This document shows, piece after piece, positions 8,441-16,123 of a stretch of 64,000 nt of DNA. The first letter of the stretch is position 1. Each line of letters opens with the position of its first letter. The notes beneath the pieces are model-generated. The model was not told the origin of the DNA and did not search any database. It saw only the letters and a list, made by a program, of their open reading frames with translations. A program made the translations under genes and the position numbers. Source of the stretch: DASQPR01 sp963797675 (lineage in GTDB: Bacteria > Actinomycetota > Actinomycetes > Mycobacteriales > Micromonosporaceae); assembly GCA_963797675.1 (NCBI GenBank), contig CAWCQQ010000002.1:2542001-2606000 (forward strand). The letters run 5' to 3'.

Positions 8441-9283
8441 GTGCATATCGCGCTGTGGCAGGCCATCGTTCTGGGCGTGGTCGAGGGCCTGACCGAATTC
8501 CTTCCGGTGTCGTCGACCGGGCACCTCACCATCGCCGAACAGCTCATGAATCTCAACATCTCCGGCCCCGGACCGACCGCATTCACCGCGATCATCCAGG
8601 TCGGTGCGATCATCGCGGCGATCATCTACTTCTGGAAGGACATCTGGCGGATCATCGCCGGATTCGTCAAGGGACTCTTCTCCTCGGCGGCGCGCCAGGA
8701 AGAGGCCTGGCGGCTCGCCTGGTTCATCATCATCGGCTCGATCCCGATCGCGGTCGTCGGCCTGGCCGCGAAATCGTTCATCGAAGGACCGCTGCGTAAT
8801 CTATGGGTGGTCGCCGCCGGGCTGATCCTGTGGAGCGCGGTGATGGCCTTCGCCGAGCATGCCGCGACGCAGACGAAGCGTGAGGGCGGCCTGCGGATCC
8901 GCGACGCCGTCTTCATCGGCGCGTTCCAGGTGATCGCGCTGATTCCCGGCGTTTCCCGCTCCGGCGCCACGATCAGCGCCGGCCTCCTGCGCGATCTCGA
9001 CCGGCTCACCGCGACCCGGATATCGTTCCTGCTCGGCATCCCGGCGCTGGTCGCGGCCGGTGGTTTGGAAGCCGTCAAGGACCAGAAGGACATCGCGAAC
9101 ACGGTCGGCTGGACGCCGACGCTGGTCGCGCTCGCGGTCAGTTTCGTGGTCGGCTACATCTCGATCGCCTGGTTGCTGCGGTTCGTGGTGAAGCACCCGA
9201 TCACCTGGTTCATCCCGTACCGCATCGCGGCCGGGATTGCGGTGATCGCGATGATTGTCACCGGCGTCGTGACCGCGACGTAG
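8441..9283 (+). CDS. uppP: Undecaprenyl-diphosphatase UppP (BacA)
   Basis: A 280-residue integral membrane enzyme that dephosphorylates undecaprenyl pyrophosphate to recycle the peptidoglycan lipid carrier; loss of function in relatives causes bacitracin sensitivity. The two family signatures are intact: EGLTEFLPVSSTGH near the N-terminus (Glu15, Glu19, His28) and PGVSRSGAT around residue 170. Six to eight hydrophobic helices span the protein. The start is GTG, three bases after the LLM gene stop, preceded by a strong ggagtagggga purine stretch. The phosphatase-family gene follows within ten bases, so this is a continuous operon. Confidence 0.95.
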   Translation: MHIALWQAIVLGVVEGLTEFLPVSSTGHLTIAEQLMNLNISGPGPTAFTAIIQVGAIIAAIIYFWKDIWRIIAGFVKGLFSSAARQEEAWRLAWFIIIGSIPIAVVGLAAKSFIEGPLRNLWVVAAGLILWSAVMAFAEHAATQTKREGGLRIRDAVFIGAFQVIALIPGVSRSGATISAGLLRDLDRLTATRISFLLGIPALVAAGGLEAVKDQKDIANTVGWTPTLVALAVSFVVGYISIAWLLRFVVKHPITWFIPYRIAAGIAVIAMIVTGVVTAT

Positions 9284-9293
9284 TCTTCACCCC

Positions 9294-10034
9294 GTGGCAA
9301 CTGTCATCCTGCTCCGGCACGGCCGGACGACGTCGAACGCCAGCGGGACGCTCGCCGGCCACCAGCCGACCGAGCTCGACGACGTCGGCCGGGCGCAGGC
9401 GGTCGCGGTCGGTGCACGCCTCGCGGCGGCCGGCATCGTGCCGCAGCTGGTGATCTCGTCGCCGCTGATCCGGTGCCGGCAGACGATCGCGGCGGCACTG
9501 CCGGGCGCAACCGTGGTCGAGGAGCCGGACCTGGTCGAGTGCGACTACGGCGACTGGTCGGGCAAGACGTTGAAGGCGCTCGCCAAGGAGCCGCTGTGGA
9601 AGGTCGTACAGGCGCATCCATCCGCGGCCGTGTTCCCGGGCGGCGAGGCGATGGCCGCGATGTCGGCGCGCGCGGTCGCCGCAATCCGGACGGCCGACGC
9701 GCGGGCGACCGCGGAGCACGGTGACGGCGCCGTTGTGCTGGCGTGCAGCCACGGTGACGTGATCAAGGCGATCGTGGCCGATGCGATGGGCGTACATCTG
9801 GATCTTTTTCAACGGATCGCGATCGATCCGGCATCGCTGACCGTTATCCGATATACGCCACTACGTCCGTTTCTGATTCGCGCGAACGACATCGGCGGCG
9901 ATCTGTCCGGACTCAAACCACCGCCACGTCGCGGTCGCCGGAAGCCACCGTCATCCGACGCGGCGGTGGGCGGTGGTGCCGGTGGACCCGCGACGGGCAT
10001 CGGCGGTCACAACCAGTTAAGGTCAAGACCGTGA
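9294..10034 (+). CDS. Histidine phosphatase family protein (MSMEG_4193-like putative phosphomutase)
   Basis: A 246-residue phosphoglycerate-mutase-fold enzyme. It begins MATVILLRHGRTTSN, with the RHG phospho-histidine loop (Arg8-His9-Gly10), and has the second catalytic histidine in VVLACSHGDVIKAI. The last 50 residues are a Pro/Arg/Gly-rich tail with no clear fold. In actinobacteria this gene sits beside DUF3090 and SCO1664-type genes upstream of mshC, as here. The substrate is unknown; because the neighbouring SCO1664-like protein looks like a kinase, it could be the matching phosphatase (inference). The stop falls inside the first copy of the intergenic repeat. Confidence 0.88.
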   Translation: MATVILLRHGRTTSNASGTLAGHQPTELDDVGRAQAVAVGARLAAAGIVPQLVISSPLIRCRQTIAAALPGATVVEEPDLVECDYGDWSGKTLKALAKEPLWKVVQAHPSAAVFPGGEAMAAMSARAVAAIRTADARATAEHGDGAVVLACSHGDVIKAIVADAMGVHLDLFQRIAIDPASLTVIRYTPLRPFLIRANDIGGDLSGLKPPPRRGRRKPPSSDAAVGGGAGGPATGIGGHNQLRSRP

Positions 10035-10163
10035 CGGAGCGCAGCGGAGGCACGGTAGGTGCTTGCTTTGTGCGCCTCCGCGCAGCGGAGGTGCACGAAG
10101 TGACGGAGCGCAGCGGAGGCATTGTGGGCGTTGAGTCTGTGAGCCTGCGCGGAGCGGAGGCGC
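10031..10163. repeat. Intergenic repeat cluster, gtgacggagcgcagcggaggca type
   Basis: A 22-base unit occurs identically at 10031-10052 and 10100-10121. A diverged third unit (cgcggagcggaggcgctga) lies at 10148-10166. Between the exact copies, cctccgc (10075-10081) and gcggagg (10085-10091) form a small hairpin, and half-units appear in both orientations. The first copy contains the stop of the phosphatase gene, and the last ends just before the DUF3090 start. Similar short, dispersed GGAGC-CGGAGG repeats are familiar in some actinomycete genomes. The role is unknown; they could adjust expression of the downstream gene. Confidence 0.75.
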
Positions 10164-10167
10164 TGAG

Positions 10168-10752
10168 ATGACGCATCAGGTGTACGAGTTCGAGCCGCCG
10201 GAGCGGTTCGTCGCCGGAACCGTCGGTTCGCCCGGCGAGCGTACGTTCTACCTTCAGGCCCGGGGTGGCGGCCGCCTGGTCAGCGTGGCGTTGGAAAAGG
10301 TGCAGGTCAGTCTACTGGCGGAGAAGCTCGATGAGTTGCTCGTGGAGGCGAACCGCCGATTCGGGCTGGTCCTGCCGCCGCTGGACCTGAGCGCACCGGA
10401 CAACGACCCGCTGGAAGCACCGATCGATGAGGAGTTCCGGGTCGGTACGCTCGGTCTCGCGTACGACGTGGACACCTCGACCGTCGTCATCGAGGCGATC
10501 GCGGTCGGTGAGGCCGAGGAAGAGACCGAGGCCGTCGAGGTCGAGGAGGACGAGACCGATGAGGACGACTACGACATCGTCACGGCCGACCTGGACCGCT
10601 TGCGCGTCCGGTTGACGCCGGAGGAGACGCGGGCCTTCATCGAGCGGGCGAAGCGGGTCGTCGGCGCGGGCCGTCCGCCGTGCCCGCTCTGTGGCCAGCC
10701 ATTGGATCCGGCGGGGCACCGCTGCCCCCGGCACAACGGTTACCACCGGTAG
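10168..10752 (+). CDS. DUF3090 family protein with C-terminal zinc ribbon
   Basis: A 194-residue protein matching DUF3090: the N-terminus (HQVYEFEPPERFVAGTVG, PGERTFYLQARGG) and the beta-rich core LVSVALEKVQVSLLAEKLDELL are characteristic. The middle is very acidic (EAEEETEAVEVEEDETDEDD). The C-terminus holds CPLCGQPLDPAGHRCPRHNG, which has C-x2-C and C-x2-H pairs suited to one zinc ion. It sits between a histidine phosphatase gene and a kinase-like gene, and the latter probably overlaps its 3' end. The molecular function is undescribed to my knowledge; the zinc ribbon suggests a binding or adaptor role. Confidence 0.88.
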   Translation: MTHQVYEFEPPERFVAGTVGSPGERTFYLQARGGGRLVSVALEKVQVSLLAEKLDELLVEANRRFGLVLPPLDLSAPDNDPLEAPIDEEFRVGTLGLAYDVDTSTVVIEAIAVGEAEEETEAVEVEEDETDEDDYDIVTADLDRLRVRLTPEETRAFIERAKRVVGAGRPPCPLCGQPLDPAGHRCPRHNGYHR

Positions 10753-11567
10753 CCGCGTTGCTCTCCGAATCCGATGCCCTGGAGCTTCTCCGTAACGGTG
10801 AACTCGACATTGAAGGGCGGCTCGTCGACGCATCGAATACCACGCTGCGGTGTGCGATCACACTGAACGGCGTCGAGGCCCGGTGCGTCTACAAGCCGGT
10901 GCGCGGCGAACGTCCACTGTGGGACTTCCCGGACGGTACGCTGGCCGGCCGCGAAGTGTCGGCATACCTGGTTGGTGCCGCGACCGGTTGGTCGCCGGTG
11001 CCGCCGACCGTGCTGCGGGACGGCCCTCTCGGACCGGGCGCGTGCCAGCTGTGGATCGACACGGTCGACGCGGACGATGACGAAGCGGAGTCGCCGCTCC
11101 TCGGCTTCGTCCCGTCCGGTCACGTGCCGTTCGGCTGGCACCGGATCGCGAAGGCCGAGGACGACGACGGCAAGCCGTACGTGCTGGCACACTCCGACGA
11201 CGAGCGCCTCGCCCGCCTGGCCGTGTTCGACGTCGTTATCAACAACGCCGACCGCAAGGGCGGGCACATCCTGCTGACGCCGGCCGGCGCGGTCTTCGGC
11301 GTCGATCACGGCGTGAGCTTCCACATGCAGAACAAGCTGCGCACGATCCTCTGGGGCTGGATCGGCGATGCGCTCGCGCCGGAGACGTTGGATGTGCTCG
11401 CGAAGCTGCGCGTGGATCTCGATGGCGAACTCGGCGAATCACTGCACGAACACCTGACGATCAGCGAGGTACGCAAGGTCCGTACGCGAATCGACCGGCT
11501 GATCAAGGCCGGCATCTATCCGGACCCACCGACCGACTGGCCGGCCGTGCCCTGGCCGCCGATCTAA
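10680..11567 (+). CDS. SCO1664 family kinase-like protein
   Basis: A protein of about 270-295 residues in a family distantly related to PI3/PI4-kinase and HipA folds. Kinase-like landmarks are in order: CVYKPVRGERPLWDFP with the presumptive ATP lysine, GREVSAYLV with the alpha-C glutamate, VFDVVINNADRKGGHIL as a catalytic-loop analogue, and FGVDHGVSFH as a DFG-like metal-binding strand. The start is uncertain. A GTG at 10680 overlaps DUF3090 by 73 bases and keeps a QRLPP segment that homologues share; a TTG at 10758 avoids the overlap. The substrate is unknown. The neighbourhood (phosphatase, DUF3090, mshC) is conserved in actinobacteria. Confidence 0.85.
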   Translation: MPALWPAIGSGGAPLPPAQRLPPVAALLSESDALELLRNGELDIEGRLVDASNTTLRCAITLNGVEARCVYKPVRGERPLWDFPDGTLAGREVSAYLVGAATGWSPVPPTVLRDGPLGPGACQLWIDTVDADDDEAESPLLGFVPSGHVPFGWHRIAKAEDDDGKPYVLAHSDDERLARLAVFDVVINNADRKGGHILLTPAGAVFGVDHGVSFHMQNKLRTILWGWIGDALAPETLDVLAKLRVDLDGELGESLHEHLTISEVRKVRTRIDRLIKAGIYPDPPTDWPAVPWPPI

Positions 11568-11650
11568 TCTGAGAGTGTTCACAGGTTTTCACAGCAGTTC
11601 CTCAGGTTCGGCAAAGGTTGCTGCTGGGACGGTCTGCGAGCGTCGCCCGG

Positions 11651-12580
11651 GTGAAGGTGCTCTATATCGCCGGTTGGGGTCGCAGCGGTACCACGATTCT
11701 CGACAACGTCCTGGGCTCGTACACCGGCGTGTTCTCGGTCGGCGAACTCTACTTCCTGTGGAAGCGGGGTCTCAGTCAGAACCGGCACTGCGGGTGTGGC
11801 CAGCCGCTGCCGAAATGCCCGCTCTGGCGGGAGGTGCTCGACCTGGCGTACCAGGGCCGTGAGCTGCGCCCGGCCGAGACGAACGACCGGCAGCAGCGGT
11901 CCGTTCGGATCCGCCACACCCGCCGGCTCGCGCACGGGCATTTCGACGAGGACGCGATGCGCTACCGCGAGGAGTTGGGCCGGCTCTACGCGGCGCTCGC
12001 CACGGTAACCGGCGCCGAACTCATCGTCGACTCGTCGAAGGTGCCGTCCGGTGCCGCGGTGGCGGCTCAGATCAGCGGGGTCGACACGTACCTGGTGCAG
12101 GTGGTCCGGGATCCGCGTGCGGTCGCCTATTCGTGGATGCGGCCGAAGCTGCAAACCGATCGTCCGGTACCCACGACCATGGTCCGGCATACCGCCACCG
12201 ACAGCGGGCTGAGCTGGGTGGCGTGGAATCTGCTCATCGAGGACGTGGCGCGGTTGAACTACCGCGACCGGCATCTGCGACTGCGCTACGAAGATTTCGT
12301 CGCCGATCCGCAGGCCACGACGGCGAGCGTGTTCGAGCTCGTGGGCCTCGATCCGCTCGGTACGCCGTTCGTCGGCAGAGCGACCGTCGAACTCGGCCGT
12401 AACCACACGGTCTCGGGCAACCCGTCGCGGTTCTCGGTCGGCCAGGTGTCCGTCCGTTCCGACGACGCCTGGCGAGGCGAGCAGTCTCGGCGAGACCGGC
12501 TCGTGAGTACGGCGACGACCCTGCCTCTGCTGCACCGGTACGGATATCGCGTCGTGCCCCGAGGCAGAATGGGCCGATGA
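11651..12580 (+). CDS. PAPS-dependent sulfotransferase family protein
   Basis: A cytoplasmic sulfotransferase-fold protein of 309 residues. The 5'-phosphosulfate loop is AGWGRSGTTILDN at residues 7-19, and the 3'-phosphate motif is VVRDPRAVAYSW about 150 residues in. A CGCGQPLPKCPLW cluster (three cysteines) lies between them, as in many bacterial members. The GTG at 11651 puts the P-loop in its usual place; a TTG at 11618 would add eleven residues. The stop overlaps the next methyltransferase start by four bases (ATGA), so the two are coupled. The acceptor is unknown. It interrupts the usual SCO1664-mshC order and may be a lineage-specific insertion. Confidence 0.85.
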   Translation: MKVLYIAGWGRSGTTILDNVLGSYTGVFSVGELYFLWKRGLSQNRHCGCGQPLPKCPLWREVLDLAYQGRELRPAETNDRQQRSVRIRHTRRLAHGHFDEDAMRYREELGRLYAALATVTGAELIVDSSKVPSGAAVAAQISGVDTYLVQVVRDPRAVAYSWMRPKLQTDRPVPTTMVRHTATDSGLSWVAWNLLIEDVARLNYRDRHLRLRYEDFVADPQATTASVFELVGLDPLGTPFVGRATVELGRNHTVSGNPSRFSVGQVSVRSDDAWRGEQSRRDRLVSTATTLPLLHRYGYRVVPRGRMGR

Positions 12581-13386
12581 TCAGCTCTGCCCACTGGATC
12601 GCCGCGGCTCGCGCCCGTGAGTCGTCCCGCGACGACAGGCTCTTCGACGATCCATGGGCGGCTGCCCTCGCCGGCGAGCGCGGTGTGACGATGCTCGCCG
12701 CATCCGAGCGCGCCAGCGGCGGCGAGAACGCCTACCTGCCGGTTCGGACGCGCTATTTCGACGAGCAGGTCGCCGCACTGGTCCAGCACGGAATCGACCA
12801 GGTCGTGGTGCTCGGCGCCGGACTCGACACGCGCCCGTTCCGGATGGCGCTGCCCCGCGACCTGACGTGGTTCGAGGTGGACCGGCCGGAGCTGTTCGCG
12901 ACGAAGGAGCCGATCCTTGCGGACGCCGTCGCGTCCTGCACCCGGTTGGCCGTACCCGCTGATCTTTCCGGGGAATGGCTGCCGGCGCTGCGTGCCGCCG
13001 GCTTTGACGCGGCCCTGCCCACCGCGTGGCTGGGTGAAGGGTTGTTGTTCTACCTTGCGCCGGAGGCCGTGGATGCGCTGTTGACGTCTGCGGCGGCCGA
13101 GTCGGCGCCGGGCAGCCGGTTTCTGGCCGATGTGATGCCCCCCGACGTGCCGGGCATGGACACCTACCGCGCGTACTGCGCCGCAAACGGACAACCTGGC
13201 CCTTACGGGCACGATGACCCGGCCGCGCTGTTCGCCGCGAACGGCTGGATGATCGAGCACGTGACCTGGGCCGGCGCACCGGACGCGAACTATGGCCGGT
13301 TTGTCCGGCGGGTCGCCTCGCCGACGGCCCGGACCGGCCGTGCCCACCTGGTGACCGGCGTTCGGCGCGCGCCGGCTGCTGGATAG
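12577..13386 (+). CDS. Class I SAM-dependent methyltransferase, LCM/PPM1-like family
   Basis: A 269-residue methyltransferase of the leucine carboxyl methyltransferase-like group common in actinobacteria. The diagnostic pieces are an N-terminal RARESSRDDRLFDDPWAA stretch, VRTRYFDEQV, the SAM loop VVVLGAGLDTRPFR, the acidic WFEVDRPELFATKE strand and TAWLGEGLLFYL. It begins inside the sulfotransferase stop (ATGA overlap). These enzymes usually O-methylate small carboxylates or hydroxyls, often in secondary metabolism; the substrate here is unknown. Its pairing with a sulfotransferase suggests joint tailoring of one product (inference). Confidence 0.87.
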   Translation: MISSAHWIAAARARESSRDDRLFDDPWAAALAGERGVTMLAASERASGGENAYLPVRTRYFDEQVAALVQHGIDQVVVLGAGLDTRPFRMALPRDLTWFEVDRPELFATKEPILADAVASCTRLAVPADLSGEWLPALRAAGFDAALPTAWLGEGLLFYLAPEAVDALLTSAAAESAPGSRFLADVMPPDVPGMDTYRAYCAANGQPGPYGHDDPAALFAANGWMIEHVTWAGAPDANYGRFVRRVASPTARTGRAHLVTGVRRAPAAG

Positions 13387-13396
13387 GCTGGGCGGC

Positions 13397-14638
13397 ATGG
13401 ATTCGTGGTCATCTCCGGTCGTTCCCACGCTGCCAGGCACGCCGACGCCGCTCGCGCTCTACGATTCGGCCCGCCGGGAGGTGCACCCGAGCGGCACCGA
13501 CACCGAGGCCGCGACGATGTACGTCTGCGGCATCACGCCCTATGACGCGACGCATCTCGGGCACGCGGCGACGATGCTCACATTTGACCTGATCAACCGG
13601 GTGTGGCGGGACAACGGCCTGGACGTCACGTACGTCCAGAACGTCACCGACATCGACGACCCGCTGCTGGAACGCGCGACCCGCGACGGGGAGGACTGGA
13701 TCGTGCTCGCGATGCGCGAGACCGCCCTGTTCCGGGAGGACATGGAGGCTCTGCGGATCATCCCGCCGGAGCACTACGTGGGCGCGGTCGAGTCGATCCC
13801 GACGATCGTGGAGACGGTCGGCGCGCTCGTGGACGACGGCGTCGCGTACCGGCTCGAGGACGGTACCGGCGACGTCTACTTCGACGTCGCCCAGGACCCG
13901 AGGTTCGGCTACGAGTCGAACCTCGGCCGGGACGAGATGGTGCCGATCTTCGGCGAGCGCGGCGGCGACCCGGATCGCGCCGGAAAGCGAGACGCCCTCG
14001 ACCCGCTGCTGTGGCGCGGTGCCCGCGACGGCGAACCGGCGTGGCCCGGCGGCCCGCTCGGCCCCGGACGCCCCGGCTGGCACATCGAATGCGCGGTGAT
14101 CGCGCTCGGCCTGATCGGACCGCAGATCAGCGTCCAGGGCGGCGGTAACGACCTGCTGTTCCCGCACCACGAGATGTCGGCCGCGCACGCCGAGATCATC
14201 ACCGGCACGGCGCCGTTCGCGGCGCACTACAGCCACGCCGGCATGATCGGCCTGCACGGCGAGAAGATGAGCAAGAGCAAGGGAAACCTGGTGTTCGTGT
14301 CCCGGCTCCGGGCCGACCACGTCGACTCGATGGCGGTCCGGCTCGCGCTCTTCGCCGATCACTACCGCACCGATCGTCAGTGGACGGACGAGTTGCAGAA
14401 GACCGCCGAGCAGCGGCTGGCACGGTGGCGTGCGGCCGCCGCGATGCCGTCCGGGCCGTCCGGGCACGAGCTTTTGGCAGGCGTACGCGCAGCCTTGTCC
14501 GACGACCTCGATACGCCGACGGCACTGTCCCTTGTGGATACGTGGGCCGATACTGCCCTATCCCACGAGGGCACCGACACGGCCGCCCCGTCCCTGATGG
14601 CCGCAACGGTCGATGCGTTGCTAGGCATCGCCCTATAG
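13397..14638 (+). CDS. mshC: Cysteine:1D-myo-inositol 2-amino-2-deoxy-alpha-D-glucopyranoside ligase MshC
   Basis: A 413-residue class I aminoacyl-tRNA-synthetase-like enzyme that activates cysteine with ATP and joins it to glucosaminyl-inositol, the third step of mycothiol synthesis. The HIGH-type motif is ITPYDATHLGHAAT, preceded by the zinc-ligand cysteine of MYVCG, and the KMSKS motif is EKMSKSKGNLVF. Length and the N-terminal lead (SWSSPVVPTLPGTPTPLALYDSA) match MshC rather than full CysS, which is longer and carries a tRNA-binding C-terminus. It follows the methyltransferase by ten bases. Its presence shows that the organism makes mycothiol. Confidence 0.95.
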   Translation: MDSWSSPVVPTLPGTPTPLALYDSARREVHPSGTDTEAATMYVCGITPYDATHLGHAATMLTFDLINRVWRDNGLDVTYVQNVTDIDDPLLERATRDGEDWIVLAMRETALFREDMEALRIIPPEHYVGAVESIPTIVETVGALVDDGVAYRLEDGTGDVYFDVAQDPRFGYESNLGRDEMVPIFGERGGDPDRAGKRDALDPLLWRGARDGEPAWPGGPLGPGRPGWHIECAVIALGLIGPQISVQGGGNDLLFPHHEMSAAHAEIITGTAPFAAHYSHAGMIGLHGEKMSKSKGNLVFVSRLRADHVDSMAVRLALFADHYRTDRQWTDELQKTAEQRLARWRAAAAMPSGPSGHELLAGVRAALSDDLDTPTALSLVDTWADTALSHEGTDTAAPSLMAATVDALLGIAL

Positions 14639-14668
14639 GCAGTTGGCGCCGTCCCGTACGCTCTCGGC

Positions 14669-15163
14669 GTGACCCAGAAGCGGATCTTGTTCGGCGCGTT
14701 CGGGCTCGTCATCGTGCTGGTCGGAGCGGTCGCGTTCGCTGTGTTACGCCCGGGCGGGCCGGAGAATGCGCCGCGCAGCCAGGTGCCCGCGTCGCTCCAG
14801 AAGCTGCTGGACGTCGTGGTATCGACCATGATGACGGGGCATGGATCGTTGCAGTGCAGTGAGTCGATCTACGGTCCGTCCTGCGTGACGCACTGCACGG
14901 CGTCCGTGTTCGCCATGGACCCGCGGAACGCGACCACCGTCGGGCAGGTCACGGCGGCATACGCGAACGTGGCCTGCTCAACCGTTGATTCCGCAGACAT
15001 CGACGACTCGTCGATCAACGTGTACGCCGTGCGGATGACGACCCCGCCGGCGTTTGTGGAAGCGCCGGATGACGCGCTGAAGTCCGACATCGCGAAGATC
15101 TTCCCACCGTATGCCGTCAACGCGGCGTGGTGGTACTACACGCATCCGACGCCGTCAGGCTGA
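14669..15163 (+). CDS. Small secreted or membrane-anchored protein of unknown function
   Basis: A 164-residue protein starting at GTG. One hydrophobic segment at about residues 6-25 (FGAFGLVIVLVGAVAFAVL) acts as signal anchor. The outer part has four cysteines, two of them close together (SLQC..., PSCVTHC), which could form disulfides outside the cell. I do not recognise a domain. It lies 30 bases after mshC in the same direction, so it may be read from that transcript, and it converges on the GntR regulator gene. Confidence 0.65.
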   Translation: MTQKRILFGAFGLVIVLVGAVAFAVLRPGGPENAPRSQVPASLQKLLDVVVSTMMTGHGSLQCSESIYGPSCVTHCTASVFAMDPRNATTVGQVTAAYANVACSTVDSADIDDSSINVYAVRMTTPPAFVEAPDDALKSDIAKIFPPYAVNAAWWYYTHPTPSG

Positions 15164-15178
15164 TCACCAGCCTAGCCA

Positions 15179-15973
15179 TTAGCCCAGGTAGAAGTCGGGG
15201 CCGTCCTCGGTCTGCGGCTCGCGCTGGGCCGGGATCGCGTACTCCTCGGTGAGCGCCGTCATCGGGCCGGGCCACGTCGCCACGGCCACCTCGATCGGGC
15301 GGTGCTCCGCGTCGTACGCGATGTGCAGCAGGTGCAGCACCGGGGTGTCCGGGCGGATCTGCAGGATCTCCGCCTCCTCCCGGGTGGGCAGGCGTGCGGT
15401 GACCTGGTCGGTCGCGCTCGCGTACATCCGGCCGGTGACGTCCTCGACCTCCTGGTAGAGCGGCCGGCCGAAGGCCTCGGCGCGCGCGAGCGACGTGCCG
15501 TCGGCATCGGTTGGGCGCAGCCAACTCGCGCCCACCTCGACCGGAGCATCCTGGGTACGCACGAGGTGTCGCCGCACGATCAAGTCGGTGCCGGCCGGTA
15601 CGCCGAACACGTCCGCGATCTCGCCCGGTGCGGGGGAGCGGCCGACTTCGAGGAGCTGCTGCCGGTATCGCGTGGCCAGGTCGGCGTGGTAGCCGCGACG
15701 CATGCCGTACCGGCCGCGGGACAGCCGGTTGAGCTTCCGTCGGGTCCCGCGGACGAACGTGCCGGAGCCGGGCTTCGTGATCAGGATGCCTTCGATGCGC
15801 AGCTGGTCGATCGTCCGCTGGACGGTCTGCTTGGCGACACCGTACTGGGCGGCGATGCTCGGAATCGATGGCAGGCGCTCGCCCGGCGCCCAGTCTCCGC
15901 GCCGGATTTGTGCCCGGATCTGTGCCGCGATCTGGCGGTGGGGGTGTTCCGCCGCTCCTGGGTTGATCGTCAC
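15179..15973 (-). CDS. GntR family transcriptional regulator (HutC/UTRA type)
   Basis: A 264-residue regulator. The N-terminal winged helix-turn-helix is classic GntR: QIAAQIRAQIRRGDWAPGERLPS, then IAAQYGVAKQTVQRTIDQLRIEGILITKPGSGTFV (about residues 14-75). The remainder is a UTRA ligand-binding domain (residues about 95-250; VRRHLVRTQDAPVEVGASWLRP). The start ATG/GTG near MTINPGAAEHPHRQI fits the family. A CTAGG-containing palindromic element about 55 bases upstream is a likely self-operator. Its regulon and effector are unknown; no transporter or catabolic gene adjoins it. Confidence 0.88.
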   Translation of the reverse strand: MTINPGAAEHPHRQIAAQIRAQIRRGDWAPGERLPSIPSIAAQYGVAKQTVQRTIDQLRIEGILITKPGSGTFVRGTRRKLNRLSRGRYGMRRGYHADLATRYRQQLLEVGRSPAPGEIADVFGVPAGTDLIVRRHLVRTQDAPVEVGASWLRPTDADGTSLARAEAFGRPLYQEVEDVTGRMYASATDQVTARLPTREEAEILQIRPDTPVLHLLHIAYDAEHRPIEVAVATWPGPMTALTEEYAIPAQREPQTEDGPDFYLG

Positions 15974-16027
15974 GCGCGTACCTGCCTTGTCTCCTCTCGA
16001 TCATGATGCCACCTGCTGTCCGTTATT

Positions 16028-16043
16028 ACCTAGCTTCCTAGGA
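16028..16043. promoter_or_regulatory. Candidate GntR operator with CTAGG half-sites
   Basis: The segment acctagcttcctagga holds CCTAG and CTAGG as inverted arms four bases apart and a CCTAGG palindrome. Read on the regulator's strand it contains CTAGG twice, eight bases apart. It lies about 55-70 bases before the GntR start, where a self-regulatory operator is expected. The assignment rests on position and symmetry only. Confidence 0.5.
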
Positions 16044-16076
16044 CGGCGTGTCGCGTGTGACGTAGTCAGCACAAGG

Positions 16077-16099
16077 ACAAAAAGGCCGCTACGCGGCTC
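16077..16099 (-). terminator. Intrinsic terminator downstream of the PAC2 gene
   Basis: On the minus strand the sequence reads GCCGC-gta-GCGGC followed by CTTTTTG. That is a compact GC stem with a T-run, just after the PAC2 stop and ahead of the GntR promoter, and is one of the few T-tailed terminators in the window. Confidence 0.65.
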
Positions 16100-16123
16100 A
16101 CCAATAGACCCGATCTTGGGTAG

